Shown here: piece after piece, positions 1 through 7,934 of the stretch
Layout: each line of letters begins with the position of its first letter
How positions within the stretch are numbered: the stretch's first letter is position 1
Made by a program: the position numbers and the translations under genes
Source: Candidatus Competibacteraceae bacterium
Lineage (GTDB): Bacteria > Pseudomonadota > Gammaproteobacteria > Competibacterales > Competibacteraceae
Reading direction: 5' to 3'
DNA length: 37,428 nucleotides
Assembly: GCA_007695245.1 (NCBI GenBank)
Contig: REEE01000210.1
Span: forward strand, 1 to 37,428
The notes under the pieces: generated by a model
Databases searched by the model: none
The model's input: only the letters and a program-made list of their open reading frames with translations
Told to the model about the DNA's origin: nothing

Positions 1-1071
1 GCACCCGAGTTCAGCGATATCCAGCACCATGATGCCCCGCGCGCCGAAGAGGCACGTATCGACGAAGTGATGGGCGAAGGCGATCGGCTCTTGGCAATCG
101 TCGCTCCGCCGGTCCTTGCGACGCACGGTTCCGCCGCTGGCCACCGACCCCGCCAGTACGGCCCTGAACGCCGCCAGGTCCCGGAGTCTCTCCATCGCGC
201 GGGGCCGCATGGCGGCTTCGATGGTCTCGCGCAGCCCGGCGTCGAAACCCGCCGAGAACACCAGTTGCCGCCCATCCAGCAACGCGGGAGCATTCGGAGG
301 AATCTCGCCCGCGAGCATAAAATACAAGGTCGCACCCAGGGCGTACACATCGGTCCAAGGACCCCGCGGCAGATCGGCGCTGTATTGCTCGATTGCGGCG
401 TAGCCGTCTGAAGCGTCGAGCATGATGGAACGAGTCTTGGCGCTCAGATAGTCGCGGGCCAGACCGAAGTCGATCAGCACGGGGGCGCCGTCCGACTTCA
501 CCAGGATGTTGTGGGGCTTGACGTCCAGATGAGCGAGGCTCTTGCCGTGCAGGTACTCTAGCGCGCCGATCAGGGGCTCGAGCAGGGCGCGGGCCTCGTC
601 CGGGCGGTAGCGGGCGCGACCGACGCGCTCGGCCAGACTGTCCCCGTCGATCAGGTCCAGCACCAGGTAGGCCGTACCGTTTTCCTCGAAGTGATCCCGC
701 AGCGGCACGATGTGCTCGTGGTGCAATTCATGCAGACGATTCGCTTCGTCCAGAAAACGTCGCAACTGAAGCTCGAAATGCTCCCACTCGCGACCGGGGC
801 GCAGGTTGCAACTGCCCGGCGCGCGCCCGCACAGGTCGCGGTCGACCGGAAAGAATTCCTTGATCGCCACCGGACGGTGGCGACTCCGGGCGCGGTAAGT
901 GATGCCGAAGCCGCCCCGGCCGAGCACCCGCTCGATGGTGTAACGGCCGCCATCCAGCGTGGCGCCGGCCGGCAACGCCGGATCGGGGGCGATGAACCGA
1001 TGACCGCACACCCCACAGGCGACGGCGACTTCAGGGTTTTCCGAAGCACAGACCGGGCAGATAACCGACAT
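1..1071 (-). CDS. Zinc-ribbon Ser/Thr protein kinase (3' part outside window)
   Basis: Reading leftward from an ATG at 1071, 357 codons stay open to the window edge, so the C-terminus is missing. A GGAGG lies 8 bases before the ATG. The protein opens with a zinc ribbon (C5-x2-C8, C19-x2-C22) and continues as a Hanks-type kinase: glycine loop GRGGFG at 51-56, VAIK lysine K71, IDFGLA with D201, and a GPWTDVYALG segment. The catalytic loop reads HLDVKPHN (H181-D183), so the usual HRD arginine is a leucine; the catalytic Asp, Lys and Asn remain. It is the last gene of a leftward cassette with two FHA proteins and a vWA protein, so it probably phosphorylates partners read by the FHA domains. Family is certain; substrate is unknown. 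Confidence 0.93.
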   Translation of the reverse strand, partial: MSVICPVCASENPEVAVACGVCGHRFIAPDPALPAGATLDGGRYTIERVLGRGGFGITYRARSRHRPVAIKEFFPVDRDLCGRAPGSCNLRPGREWEHFELQLRRFLDEANRLHELHHEHIVPLRDHFEENGTAYLVLDLIDGDSLAERVGRARYRPDEARALLEPLIGALEYLHGKSLAHLDVKPHNILVKSDGAPVLIDFGLARDYLSAKTRSIMLDASDGYAAIEQYSADLPRGPWTDVYALGATLYFMLAGEIPPNAPALLDGRQLVFSAGFDAGLRETIEAAMRPRAMERLRDLAAFRAVLAGSVASGGTVRRKDRRSDDCQEPIAFAHHFVDTCLFGARGIMVLDIAELGC

Positions 1072-1198
1072 ATTCAGAACCTCCATGGATCCATTCATAC
1101 AGCCTCTCAGCCACATCGGCACCCTTCAACGCGCGGCAATCCGGGCTTACCGGTCCGAGTTCGGCGAGCCGCGGCCGGATCTCGCAACAACCCCTCGG

Positions 1199-1636
1199 TC
1201 AGGCGGTCCCGACCGTAAAACCGGCCTTCCCGAAGCGGAGGTCATCTCCCGAAACGAGCGCGTGGAGCCGACCGGGCTCGAGGCGCTGGCCGTTCAGATA
1301 GGTTCCATGCCGGGAACCACAATCTTCCACCGTCCAGCCGCGATCCCCGCGCCGAAGATACGCATGCAGGCGCGAAACACCGTCCTCGTCCGGGCGCCCG
1401 GCGAGATTGATATCGACCGGACCGAATTCCGGATCCAGCCGCGCCGGATCCAGATCGAAAACGAACCGCCCGACGAGACTGCTGGCCTCGATCCGGATCG
1501 GTTCCGCCGCGCCCTCCCGCGGCTCGAGGATCAGCTCCCGGACCGCCTCGTGAAGCCCCTGCTGGTACAGCCGACGCAACGCCGGCAAATCGTAACGCTT
1601 GAGGATGCGCGCCGCCGCCGCGCTCAGGCGGGACAT
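1199..1636 (-). CDS. FHA-domain protein
   Basis: A 145-residue protein with a short helical N-terminus (about residues 1-40) and one FHA phosphothreonine-binding domain. FHA signatures visible are VGRFVF, VSRLHAYL, the GSRHGTYLNG turn and a final GDDLRFG strand. I chose the ATG at 1636 because a GAGGG lies just upstream; a GTG at 1660 would add eight residues. It lies 57 bases after the vWA gene and 127 bases before the kinase gene on the same strand. It has a close counterpart at 21068-21481 in the same position after a vWA gene. Likely role: docking to phosphorylated kinase or vWA partners. Confidence 0.88.
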   Translation of the reverse strand: MSRLSAAAARILKRYDLPALRRLYQQGLHEAVRELILEPREGAAEPIRIEASSLVGRFVFDLDPARLDPEFGPVDINLAGRPDEDGVSRLHAYLRRGDRGWTVEDCGSRHGTYLNGQRLEPGRLHALVSGDDLRFGKAGFTVGTA

Positions 1637-1693
1637 CGTTTCGCCCTCGCCCCAGACCACCGCCCCAACCCGAGTCGCCAGGCTCGCATCTTT

Positions 1694-2995
1694 TCAAGTT
1701 CCCAAATCGGAGCGCGTGCGTCCCGCAACCCCGCGTCGCGGCGTGAAACGGCTCAGCCGGGTCATCGTGCGCGCGGCGCTCAACAGGCGCTTGACGGTCT
1801 CGCCGTGGATCCGCCCCTCCCGCTGTAATTCCCGGCGCGCGGCTTCGATCGTTCCCCCGGCCAGCGGGTTGCCGACCGTCGCGGCCACCTGGTTGGCCCG
1901 CTCCAGAAACGCCGTCGCCTCCGCCGGCGTCCTCGCGGCGCGGGCCTTGCCCAGCAGCTCGAAAAGATGGCGTTGGTTGAGATAGTCAAACACTTCCGGC
2001 TCGACGGTCTTGATCGAGGCCGCGTCATCGGTGTACCGAACCCGCACCAGGGCTTCATCGCGCCAGGTCTCGCCGCCGGCCAGGGTACATTGCAGCGCCA
2101 GGGTCACGACCCGAAACTCACCCGTGGGTCGAGGGGCCGTATGCACCCCTAACAGAAACACCGTGTCCCGATCGTCGCGCAGATGCCCCAGCGCCAGGTC
2201 GGTCGCGCCGTCGGCGATCGGAAACTCCGCCAGCGTCGGAATCACGCGGTGGATCGATCGAACGCAATTCCCGGGCGCCGGCTCCAACCGCATCCGCAGG
2301 TTGCGACCGGTCTCCCGCTTGGCGGCGATCAACTGCTGGGCCAGTCCGGCGGCGAAATCGTCCATGCGCTCCAGATGGTAGTAATCCCCGGCGCTGCCAT
2401 CCGCCAGCGCCAGCAAGAGATCCTCATTATAGCGATCCCCGACTCCGTAACCGATCAGAGCGAGCTGGCGCCGCCGCAGCTCGGGCAGAATCGCACCATG
2501 CACTTCCGGCGCGTCGTGCGCCTCGCCGTCCGTCAAGACCAACAGCTTTTGCTGGGCGTGGCGCGCCGACCGCAGGGCCTCCAGCGCCTGGCGCAGACCC
2601 TGGGTCATTTGCGTGCTGGACCCCAGGTTCTCCGCCATCCCCCGCACCGCCTCGGCCACCGAGGCGGCGGTCTTCGGTCCCGCGATTCCGCGATACAACG
2701 TGGACGCATCCCGATCGAACCGCACCAAAATCAGCTCGTCGCCCGGGTGGAGCGCCGGATGCCCGGCCAGGGTGTCCAGCGCCTCGACCACCTTGTCGAT
2801 CTTGCGCCCGCCACCGACCACGGTCTCGCCCATCGACAAACTGGTGTCGATCACCACCGCCAGCGAGACCGGGAGCGGCGACTCCTCCCCCGCGATATTC
2901 CAGCCGCCGACGCGGACCATCACCGGCAGCAACTGCGGCGTCTCGAGATCGCCTTTCAGAAACCGTCTTGCCGGCTTGACGTTGAGTTCGAACAC
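1694..2995 (-). CDS. vWA-domain protein
   Basis: The chosen start is the GTG at 2995, giving 433 residues that begin VFELNVKP. This aligns with MFEFVVRP at the start of the paralogue at 21478-22812. The frame is open further upstream, but that stretch is the neighbouring FHA gene out of frame. A von Willebrand A domain carries an intact metal site (MIDAS): VIDTSLSMG with D50, and LLVLTDGEAHD further on. The domain is followed by beta-rich and helical regions, ending in LSRFTPRRG, also shared with the paralogue. vWA proteins of this kind are cytoplasmic scaffolds that bind ligands through a divalent metal. Here it lies between two FHA genes and upstream of a kinase, suggesting a TerY-P-like phospho-signalling module. 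Confidence 0.9.
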   Translation of the reverse strand: MFELNVKPARRFLKGDLETPQLLPVMVRVGGWNIAGEESPLPVSLAVVIDTSLSMGETVVGGGRKIDKVVEALDTLAGHPALHPGDELILVRFDRDASTLYRGIAGPKTAASVAEAVRGMAENLGSSTQMTQGLRQALEALRSARHAQQKLLVLTDGEAHDAPEVHGAILPELRRRQLALIGYGVGDRYNEDLLLALADGSAGDYYHLERMDDFAAGLAQQLIAAKRETGRNLRMRLEPAPGNCVRSIHRVIPTLAEFPIADGATDLALGHLRDDRDTVFLLGVHTAPRPTGEFRVVTLALQCTLAGGETWRDEALVRVRYTDDAASIKTVEPEVFDYLNQRHLFELLGKARAARTPAEATAFLERANQVAATVGNPLAGGTIEAARRELQREGRIHGETVKRLLSAARTMTRLSRFTPRRGVAGRTRSDLGT

Positions 2996-3021
2996 GGCCT
3001 CGCCTCTCGAAGGTAGAACAC

Positions 3022-3609
3022 CTATTGCCGCCCCCGCCCCGCGCCAGAATCCCCGGCTGCCGTTTCCCGGCCGCGGACCAGCACCAAAACCATCACCAAT
3101 CCGAACGACAATGTATCCCCCACCCGCACCGCCTCCGGGGTTCGCGGTCGCAACCGCCGCCCGTTGCGACAGGTTCCATAGGTGGAGCCCCGTCCTTCCG
3201 TCCCCACATCCTCCAGCACCCATCCATCATTCACCGGGCGCAATTCGGCATGGCGCCGCGATACGCTTTTACCCTCCCTCCCGCGGCCGCCGAGGTCCAA
3301 CACGGCGCGATCCGGGCCGGAGTCGGCGCCGATCGTGGTCCGAGCCGTCAGGGTCCACCGCGCGCCGGTGAACCGTCCCCGACGCTTTTCAGCGAGCACC
3401 AGGACGGTTGTGGTTGGGGCGGCGGGGCCGCCGGGCGAGCGTTCCGCGGCGTCCGTGCCGCCGACAACACCGTTGGCCGCGTCAGGAGCCGCGCCAGGAG
3501 CCGCGTCAGCCGGTTCTCCTTGTTGAAACAGCCATCCACACCTCGGACACGCCCCGTGGCGATCGGGTAGCACATTATGACGACAGGATGGGCATTCACG
3601 CTGGTTCAT
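3022..3609 (-). CDS. Zinc-ribbon FHA-domain protein
   Basis: The first gene of the leftward cassette, 195 residues from the ATG at 3609 (MNQRECPSC). A zinc ribbon (CPSC then CPRC within the first 25 residues) is followed by a Pro/Ala-rich linker to about residue 70 and an FHA domain: TIGADSG, KSVSRRHAEL, STYGTCRNGRRL, VGDTLSFG. The C-terminus is Gly/Arg-rich. Longer in-frame starts up to 3678 exist, but the added Arg-rich residues look non-coding. The vWA start follows 26 bases after the stop. The counterpart in the second cassette is at 22794-23297. Confidence 0.87.
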   Translation of the reverse strand: MNQRECPSCRHNVLPDRHGACPRCGWLFQQGEPADAAPGAAPDAANGVVGGTDAAERSPGGPAAPTTTVLVLAEKRRGRFTGARWTLTARTTIGADSGPDRAVLDLGGRGREGKSVSRRHAELRPVNDGWVLEDVGTEGRGSTYGTCRNGRRLRPRTPEAVRVGDTLSFGLVMVLVLVRGRETAAGDSGAGRGRQ

Positions 3610-3903
3610 GGTCGCACCCGCTCTTGAAATCGCCGATCTTGATACCATTGCACCCGCATGGCGGCGACGGCGTCGCACGGGGCCATGCCTGATGGATGGC
3701 CGGCTTCACGGTCCTCGCACTCGAATCCGCCGACCCTGGGACCAGGGCGCCAGCGTATCGGGCAACGCGACGCGCCGCAACAAACCATCGGCGGCGACGA
3801 TAGCCCTGAGACCTGCGTCAAACCCTTGGCTTCTCCTCCGCCAGACTGACGGTTCCACCGGCGGCGCGAGGGCCTTCAAGACCATAGCCCGCGGATCGCT
3901 TTG
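3610..3903. promoter_or_regulatory. Divergent intergenic region between cassette A and the plus-strand operon
   Basis: This gap separates leftward and rightward operons, so both promoters probably lie here. I see no gene. On the minus strand TGGTATCAA (3647-3639) is a weak extended -10 candidate about 30 bases before the FHA start, but no good -35 accompanies it. Assignment as a promoter region rests on the divergent gene layout. Confidence 0.4.
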
Positions 3904-5619
3904 ATGAACACACTCGATTTCGATACCTACACCCGGCTGACCGGGCCGCTGCTCGATTACAACCGGTCCTGGGCCAGAAACTACCTGTGGCTCTACCGCG
4001 CCAGCGTTTCGAGCGCGCTGCCGCGCATCGAGGAACATCCAGCCTTGAACGCACTGGCCGCGATCGAGCATACGGAAACCTTCCGGCATTTCCACGCCCG
4101 GCGCGGGCCATCCGCCGCGAGGCAGGCGCCGCGGCAGGCCAAACAGGCGCTCCTGCGGACCCTGCTTGAGACCTGGAAGCGCCTCGACGCGCCGACGCGC
4201 GCGCAGGCCACTGAAGCCCTGCGACAGGAACATCGGGACATTTTCGACCGCTACATTATCCCCTCGGTCCACGACCTTGCCAACGCGCAGGTTTCCCCCC
4301 TGACCGTGGTGACGAAGAAGATTCTCACCCCTCGCTTTCGGGAAGGCGCCCCGGGGGACCGCGAGGCGCCGCTGGCCAACCAGATCCGCAAGGCTGGCCT
4401 GATCTTTGCGCGATTTCTGCCGCTGAAGGATGGGTTGGATGAGGGGGCGACGCCCATCGGTTCGCCCCATTCGGCAGGCCCCTCCGACCAGAGCATCCGC
4501 CGAGCGAACCAACAAATCGTCGCCTGGTTGATCGACGTCGCCTACCGCGCCGTGGGTTTCGGTGAGATCACGGATGCAAAATTTCTCGCGACCCTGGGCT
4601 ACGAAATACTGCTGGTGGCTCTGCTGTCCCATTGGCGGGAACTCGACCCGGACGGGATGGAGCGGGACCGCAACCGGCTTGCCCAACATGCGCAAAACCG
4701 CACCCTGAACGCCTACGCTGGCGAAGATTCGCTGCTGGGGCCAGCGGTCCTCTTCTTCACCAGGACCACCAAGGAGATCGCCCGCGGCAACCACACTGAT
4801 TTATCCCATCACCGGATCGCCGCCGATTTATCGATGGTGCGACAATCCACCGCGGAAGCCATCGCCGGCGCCATCGACCGTCTCGCCGAACAAAGCGAGC
4901 GCCTCGCCAGCGACCCCAGCCACCCGGCGCACCGGGTCTTCCCGAGCCTGTTTTCCAAGGCCTGCCACCGGGCGCGGGGCCTGGACGAACCCATCGACAC
5001 GCACCAACCGGCGATCCTTGAGGACTTCAAGGATCGAATTCTCGACGATCTCGAGTGGAGCAAAAGCGCTGTCGATGACCCCCGGCTTGCCGCCCGGTTG
5101 CGCCAAGTGGAACGGGGGTATCAATCGTTCTCGCTCTATGGCGCGTCGCCGCATCCGCGGCTGGGCCGGACCGGCGGACGCCTGTATCCACGCTCCTGGC
5201 TCGCCTCCGCGACGACCGAGGGATCGCACCCGCGGTTCTTCCTGTGGGGCGCCGATTTTCACCAACAGGCGTGCGCCGCGGCGTGCGCGGTTCAAGGCGT
5301 CGATCCCGACCGTCCGCCGCCCCTCCCCAACGACTCGCCCGACCGCGACCCTCTCTCCCTGCCGGTTTGCTTTCTGACCCAACGCTACCTTTCCTCCGAG
5401 TCCGGGGACCTGCTCTTCACCTTGAGTCGGGTCGAGATGGACCAGTACGCCTCGGCGCTGAGTCGGGGCAAGCGCTTCCATTCCGAGCCGGTCGCGCACT
5501 GTCGAGCGATCGCCGAAAGACTCCATCTGGCCCACCAACGCCGGACCACCCTGATCGACCACCTGATTCCCCTCTTCGCCCACGGCGGAATCATTAACTC
5601 CAACGGTGAATGGCGATAA
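3904..5619 (+). CDS. Unrecognised 571-residue protein, first gene of the ternary-system operon
   Basis: I do not recognise this family. Starting at the ATG at 3904 (preceded by an in-frame TTG) it encodes 571 residues, mostly amphipathic helix by appearance, with no signal peptide, membrane segment or obvious catalytic motif. The region from about residue 300 to 370 looks like long helices. The last 150 residues hold more aromatic, strand-like segments such as PRFFLWGADFHQQA. It overlaps the next gene by a TAATG junction, so the two are probably translationally coupled. By position it may correspond to one of the bpX accessory domains named for MoxR-vWA-beta-propeller systems; that match is a guess that a profile search would settle. 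Confidence 0.75.
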   Translation: MNTLDFDTYTRLTGPLLDYNRSWARNYLWLYRASVSSALPRIEEHPALNALAAIEHTETFRHFHARRGPSAARQAPRQAKQALLRTLLETWKRLDAPTRAQATEALRQEHRDIFDRYIIPSVHDLANAQVSPLTVVTKKILTPRFREGAPGDREAPLANQIRKAGLIFARFLPLKDGLDEGATPIGSPHSAGPSDQSIRRANQQIVAWLIDVAYRAVGFGEITDAKFLATLGYEILLVALLSHWRELDPDGMERDRNRLAQHAQNRTLNAYAGEDSLLGPAVLFFTRTTKEIARGNHTDLSHHRIAADLSMVRQSTAEAIAGAIDRLAEQSERLASDPSHPAHRVFPSLFSKACHRARGLDEPIDTHQPAILEDFKDRILDDLEWSKSAVDDPRLAARLRQVERGYQSFSLYGASPHPRLGRTGGRLYPRSWLASATTEGSHPRFFLWGADFHQQACAAACAVQGVDPDRPPPLPNDSPDRDPLSLPVCFLTQRYLSSESGDLLFTLSRVEMDQYASALSRGKRFHSEPVAHCRAIAERLHLAHQRRTTLIDHLIPLFAHGGIINSNGEWR

Positions 5620-6725
5620 TGGAATACCGAAGCGTCCCCAACCGCGCGCTGCGGACTTTTGTCCTCGCCGACGGCGTTCTGGCCCAGGGTCAGGACCTTC
5701 CCGAAAGCTGGTTCCAATTCGCGCTGGATGCCTCCGGCGCCTCGCGCATTTCCCTGGCGTCCGCCCAGGACGAAATTCTGGAAGCCTGCGCGCGCGGCGA
5801 TCGGGCCGGATTTCAGCCCGTGGTGATCGTGCCCAACGCGGATTCCGACGCGCTGTTCCGCGTGCGGTACGCCACCGCCACCGGACCCGAGGTCGAATAC
5901 GCGCTGCGGGATGTCCAACCGCTCAACCTGCTCGATATCCTCGCCCGCCCGGACGATCGCGCGCTCGAAGCCTGGACGGCCTTGTGCCAGAACACGATCC
6001 CCCAGAGAACCCCCGTGTGGCCGGATTCGATGCATGCCCTGCGGGCCTTCGGCGAGCGCTGGCTCGCCTGGGTGGCGTTCTCGGGCGACGAACGCGCCCC
6101 GCGAACGACCCGGATTCCCCGCGCGCTGGAGCCCGACGAATTCGAGCCGCGCGGCGAACCGGACGGAACCGTGTATTTCACCCATCGAACCGCACCGTTC
6201 GCCATCTTGCGGCTGGCTCCGGAACAACGGCAACTCCTCCCGGAAGGGGCCCTGGTCGAGTTGCCGATGGGGCTGCGCTTCGAAGACTTCGCGGCCCGCG
6301 CGCCGGCACCCGGCGCTACGACCCCGTCCACCTCACGACCCTCGGCCCGGATCTTCGAGTTTCGACTGCCGGGAGCCTCGGCCGCCGGCGGCGCGGTTGA
6401 GGCCGGTCCGTGGGCCGAGGCCGCCGCGGATGACCTTCCCGCGCAACGCGTACTGGTCGACGAGTGGCTGGAAGAGCCGCGGCTTCGGTTCGTGGCGTCG
6501 ATCGCCGCGGATGGCCTGACCATCGACCTCCTGAGCGAGAACCCGAATCTCGCGGGCCGCGCCTATCGCTGCGGCTACGTCGGCCGGGACGCCGACGGCG
6601 AGCCCCCCGAGGTAGAGATCGCGCTGGCGCCGAATTTTCTGGATCCGGCACAGATCGAAGGCCACGGCGTCCTGCCCCTCAAACCCGGTGACGACCGGCT
6701 GCGGCTGAGGGAGATCGAAGAATGA
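5619..6725 (+). CDS. Unrecognised 368-residue protein, coupled to both neighbours
   Basis: The start is taken as the ATG at 5619, sharing one base with the preceding TAA; an ATG at 5610 would add three residues. The 368-residue product is soluble and acidic. It has alternating strand and helix segments in its first 130 residues, a Pro/Ala-rich spacer near 225-240 and a C-terminal segment of about 75 residues (VLVDEWLEEPRL onward). No known motif was found. Its end overlaps the next gene by ATGA, so genes at 3904, 5619 and 6722 form a tightly coupled trio and their products probably act together, possibly as a complex. Confidence 0.75.
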   Translation: MEYRSVPNRALRTFVLADGVLAQGQDLPESWFQFALDASGASRISLASAQDEILEACARGDRAGFQPVVIVPNADSDALFRVRYATATGPEVEYALRDVQPLNLLDILARPDDRALEAWTALCQNTIPQRTPVWPDSMHALRAFGERWLAWVAFSGDERAPRTTRIPRALEPDEFEPRGEPDGTVYFTHRTAPFAILRLAPEQRQLLPEGALVELPMGLRFEDFAARAPAPGATTPSTSRPSARIFEFRLPGASAAGGAVEAGPWAEAAADDLPAQRVLVDEWLEEPRLRFVASIAADGLTIDLLSENPNLAGRAYRCGYVGRDADGEPPEVEIALAPNFLDPAQIEGHGVLPLKPGDDRLRLREIEE

Positions 6726-7555
6726 CCGCGGCCGCCGCCCGGGAACCTCTCGATACGCTGGAGGACCTGTACCACCACCTTCGGGCCGAGCGCCGGAGCA
6801 ACCCGGGCCCGCCGGTGCGCAGCCGCGCGACTTCGGATCTGTTCCTGCGCCCGACCGGGGAGCAGGGCTGGTTCACCCTCGTGCGCGGCTCGCTCCTCCA
6901 CGGCGACCCCTTCGCCCAGGGAACGCTGGCGGACGCGGAATTCCGCCATCTCGGCGACCTTCCCACCGAGATACCGGGTCAGGGTTACTTCCGACTCTCG
7001 CTGGCAATCCTCCGGTGGCTGGCCCGGACCTTCCCGCGCGAGACCCCGGCGATGGATCGGGAATCCTGGCTGCGCGGCGAGGGGCGGCCGGCCGCATTGC
7101 GAGACTTGGCCAAGGCTTCCCCCCTGCCCGCCGGCGCCGCGGTGGATCTCGCCCGGTTTCTGCTGCGAGAACCGGAAGCCGACCCGGAGCGGCCCCCCGC
7201 TCCCGACACCCGCGAGATCGCACTGCCCATCGCGCTCTGGTCGCCGAACCAGGAAACGATGGGGCGGATCGCCATGCTGAGGCTTTGGGCGTCGGCGGCG
7301 TGGCTCCCCCAGGATACGGGCCGGCCCTACCCAGGCTTGCCGAGCGCCTTTCTCGCGACGAGCCCAAAATTCCAGGACGCCTTGAACGACGCCTGGGCCT
7401 TCGCCGCGCGCGAGTCTCCCGCGCTCGCGGACCTGGACGTGCGCTGGACCTTGCAGGTCGCCCCCCATGCGACCACGCTCCGCCAAGCCTCGGTGGACGG
7501 CGCCTCGGCCGGGGCGGCATTCGCCGCCGCCCTGCTCCAATTGGCGCCCTCGTAA
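6722..7555 (+). CDS. Protein ending in the catalytic-serine half of a Lon-like (S16) protease fold
   Basis: A 277-residue protein starting at an ATGA overlap with the preceding gene. Residues 1-200 are unrecognised. Its last 55 residues resemble the first half of the Lon proteolytic domain: a helix (FQDALNDAWAFAAR), a strand DVRWTLQV, then VDGASAGAAFAAALLQL. In E. coli Lon the motif DGPSAG carries nucleophile Ser679; here the matching serine is S262. The chain stops five residues after that helix, before the strand and helix that normally bring the catalytic lysine. The missing half, with its lysine, is found at the N-terminus of the 14244-18839 product. No Lon remnant follows the stop codon here. 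The Lon resemblance is by eye but the motif is good; the subunit pairing is inference. Confidence 0.78.
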   Translation: MTAAAAREPLDTLEDLYHHLRAERRSNPGPPVRSRATSDLFLRPTGEQGWFTLVRGSLLHGDPFAQGTLADAEFRHLGDLPTEIPGQGYFRLSLAILRWLARTFPRETPAMDRESWLRGEGRPAALRDLAKASPLPAGAAVDLARFLLREPEADPERPPAPDTREIALPIALWSPNQETMGRIAMLRLWASAAWLPQDTGRPYPGLPSAFLATSPKFQDALNDAWAFAARESPALADLDVRWTLQVAPHATTLRQASVDGASAGAAFAAALLQLAPS

Positions 7556-7685
7556 GCCCCGCGGCGGTCCGGGAGCCGCCGCCCGATAGCGCGGATTCCC
7601 GCGCCACCAGGTTTCGCGCGTCATCCCGGATACTTCGAGGCACGGCGCTCGCCGTCCCATCCACCCCAGGGAGGTCCAAAACATC

Positions 7686-7919
7686 ATGACTGAAATCGCC
7701 CTTTCCCGGCCGGCGCAAGCCACCCGCGCCACGCCCGACCCCGCGCGCGCCACCGAAATCCGTCCTTCAAGGTCTGGGTCCACGCCCCCCCCGAGCGAGT
7801 GCCGCGTGCAGGTTCCCTTCCTGCGCGCGATCTTCACCGCGGTCGAGCGGGAAGCGCGCCAGCATCCCCGGCGCGCGGCGCGCCCGCGCCGGGCGCGCGC
7901 GGAATACGGTCTGGACTGA
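7686..7919 (+). CDS. Small basic protein upstream of the E1-like gene
   Basis: This 77-residue ORF has a strong Shine-Dalgarno (AGGGAGG about 11 bases before the ATG) and ends 15 bases before the ThiF-like gene, so I think it is expressed. The first 40 residues are low-complexity (Ala, Pro, Ser, Thr, Arg). Then comes a short hydrophobic helix, VPFLRAIFTAVEREA, and an Arg-rich tail ending EYGLD. It lacks a C-terminal Gly-Gly and any beta-grasp pattern, so I do not call it ubiquitin-like. Function unknown. It could be a binding partner or regulator of the adjacent E1-like enzyme. Confidence 0.6.
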   Translation: MTEIALSRPAQATRATPDPARATEIRPSRSGSTPPPSECRVQVPFLRAIFTAVEREARQHPRRAARPRRARAEYGLD

Positions 7920-7934
7920 TTCACGGACTCGACG

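Noticed and set aside
3706-4794. 362-residue minus-strand open frame opposite the first operon gene
   Set aside because: Antisense shadow of a GC-rich gene with no ribosome site or domain; the plus-strand gene is coupled to its neighbours.
7686-7919. Ubiquitin-like modifier next to the E1-like gene
   Set aside because: No beta-grasp pattern and no C-terminal Gly-Gly; kept as an unknown small protein.
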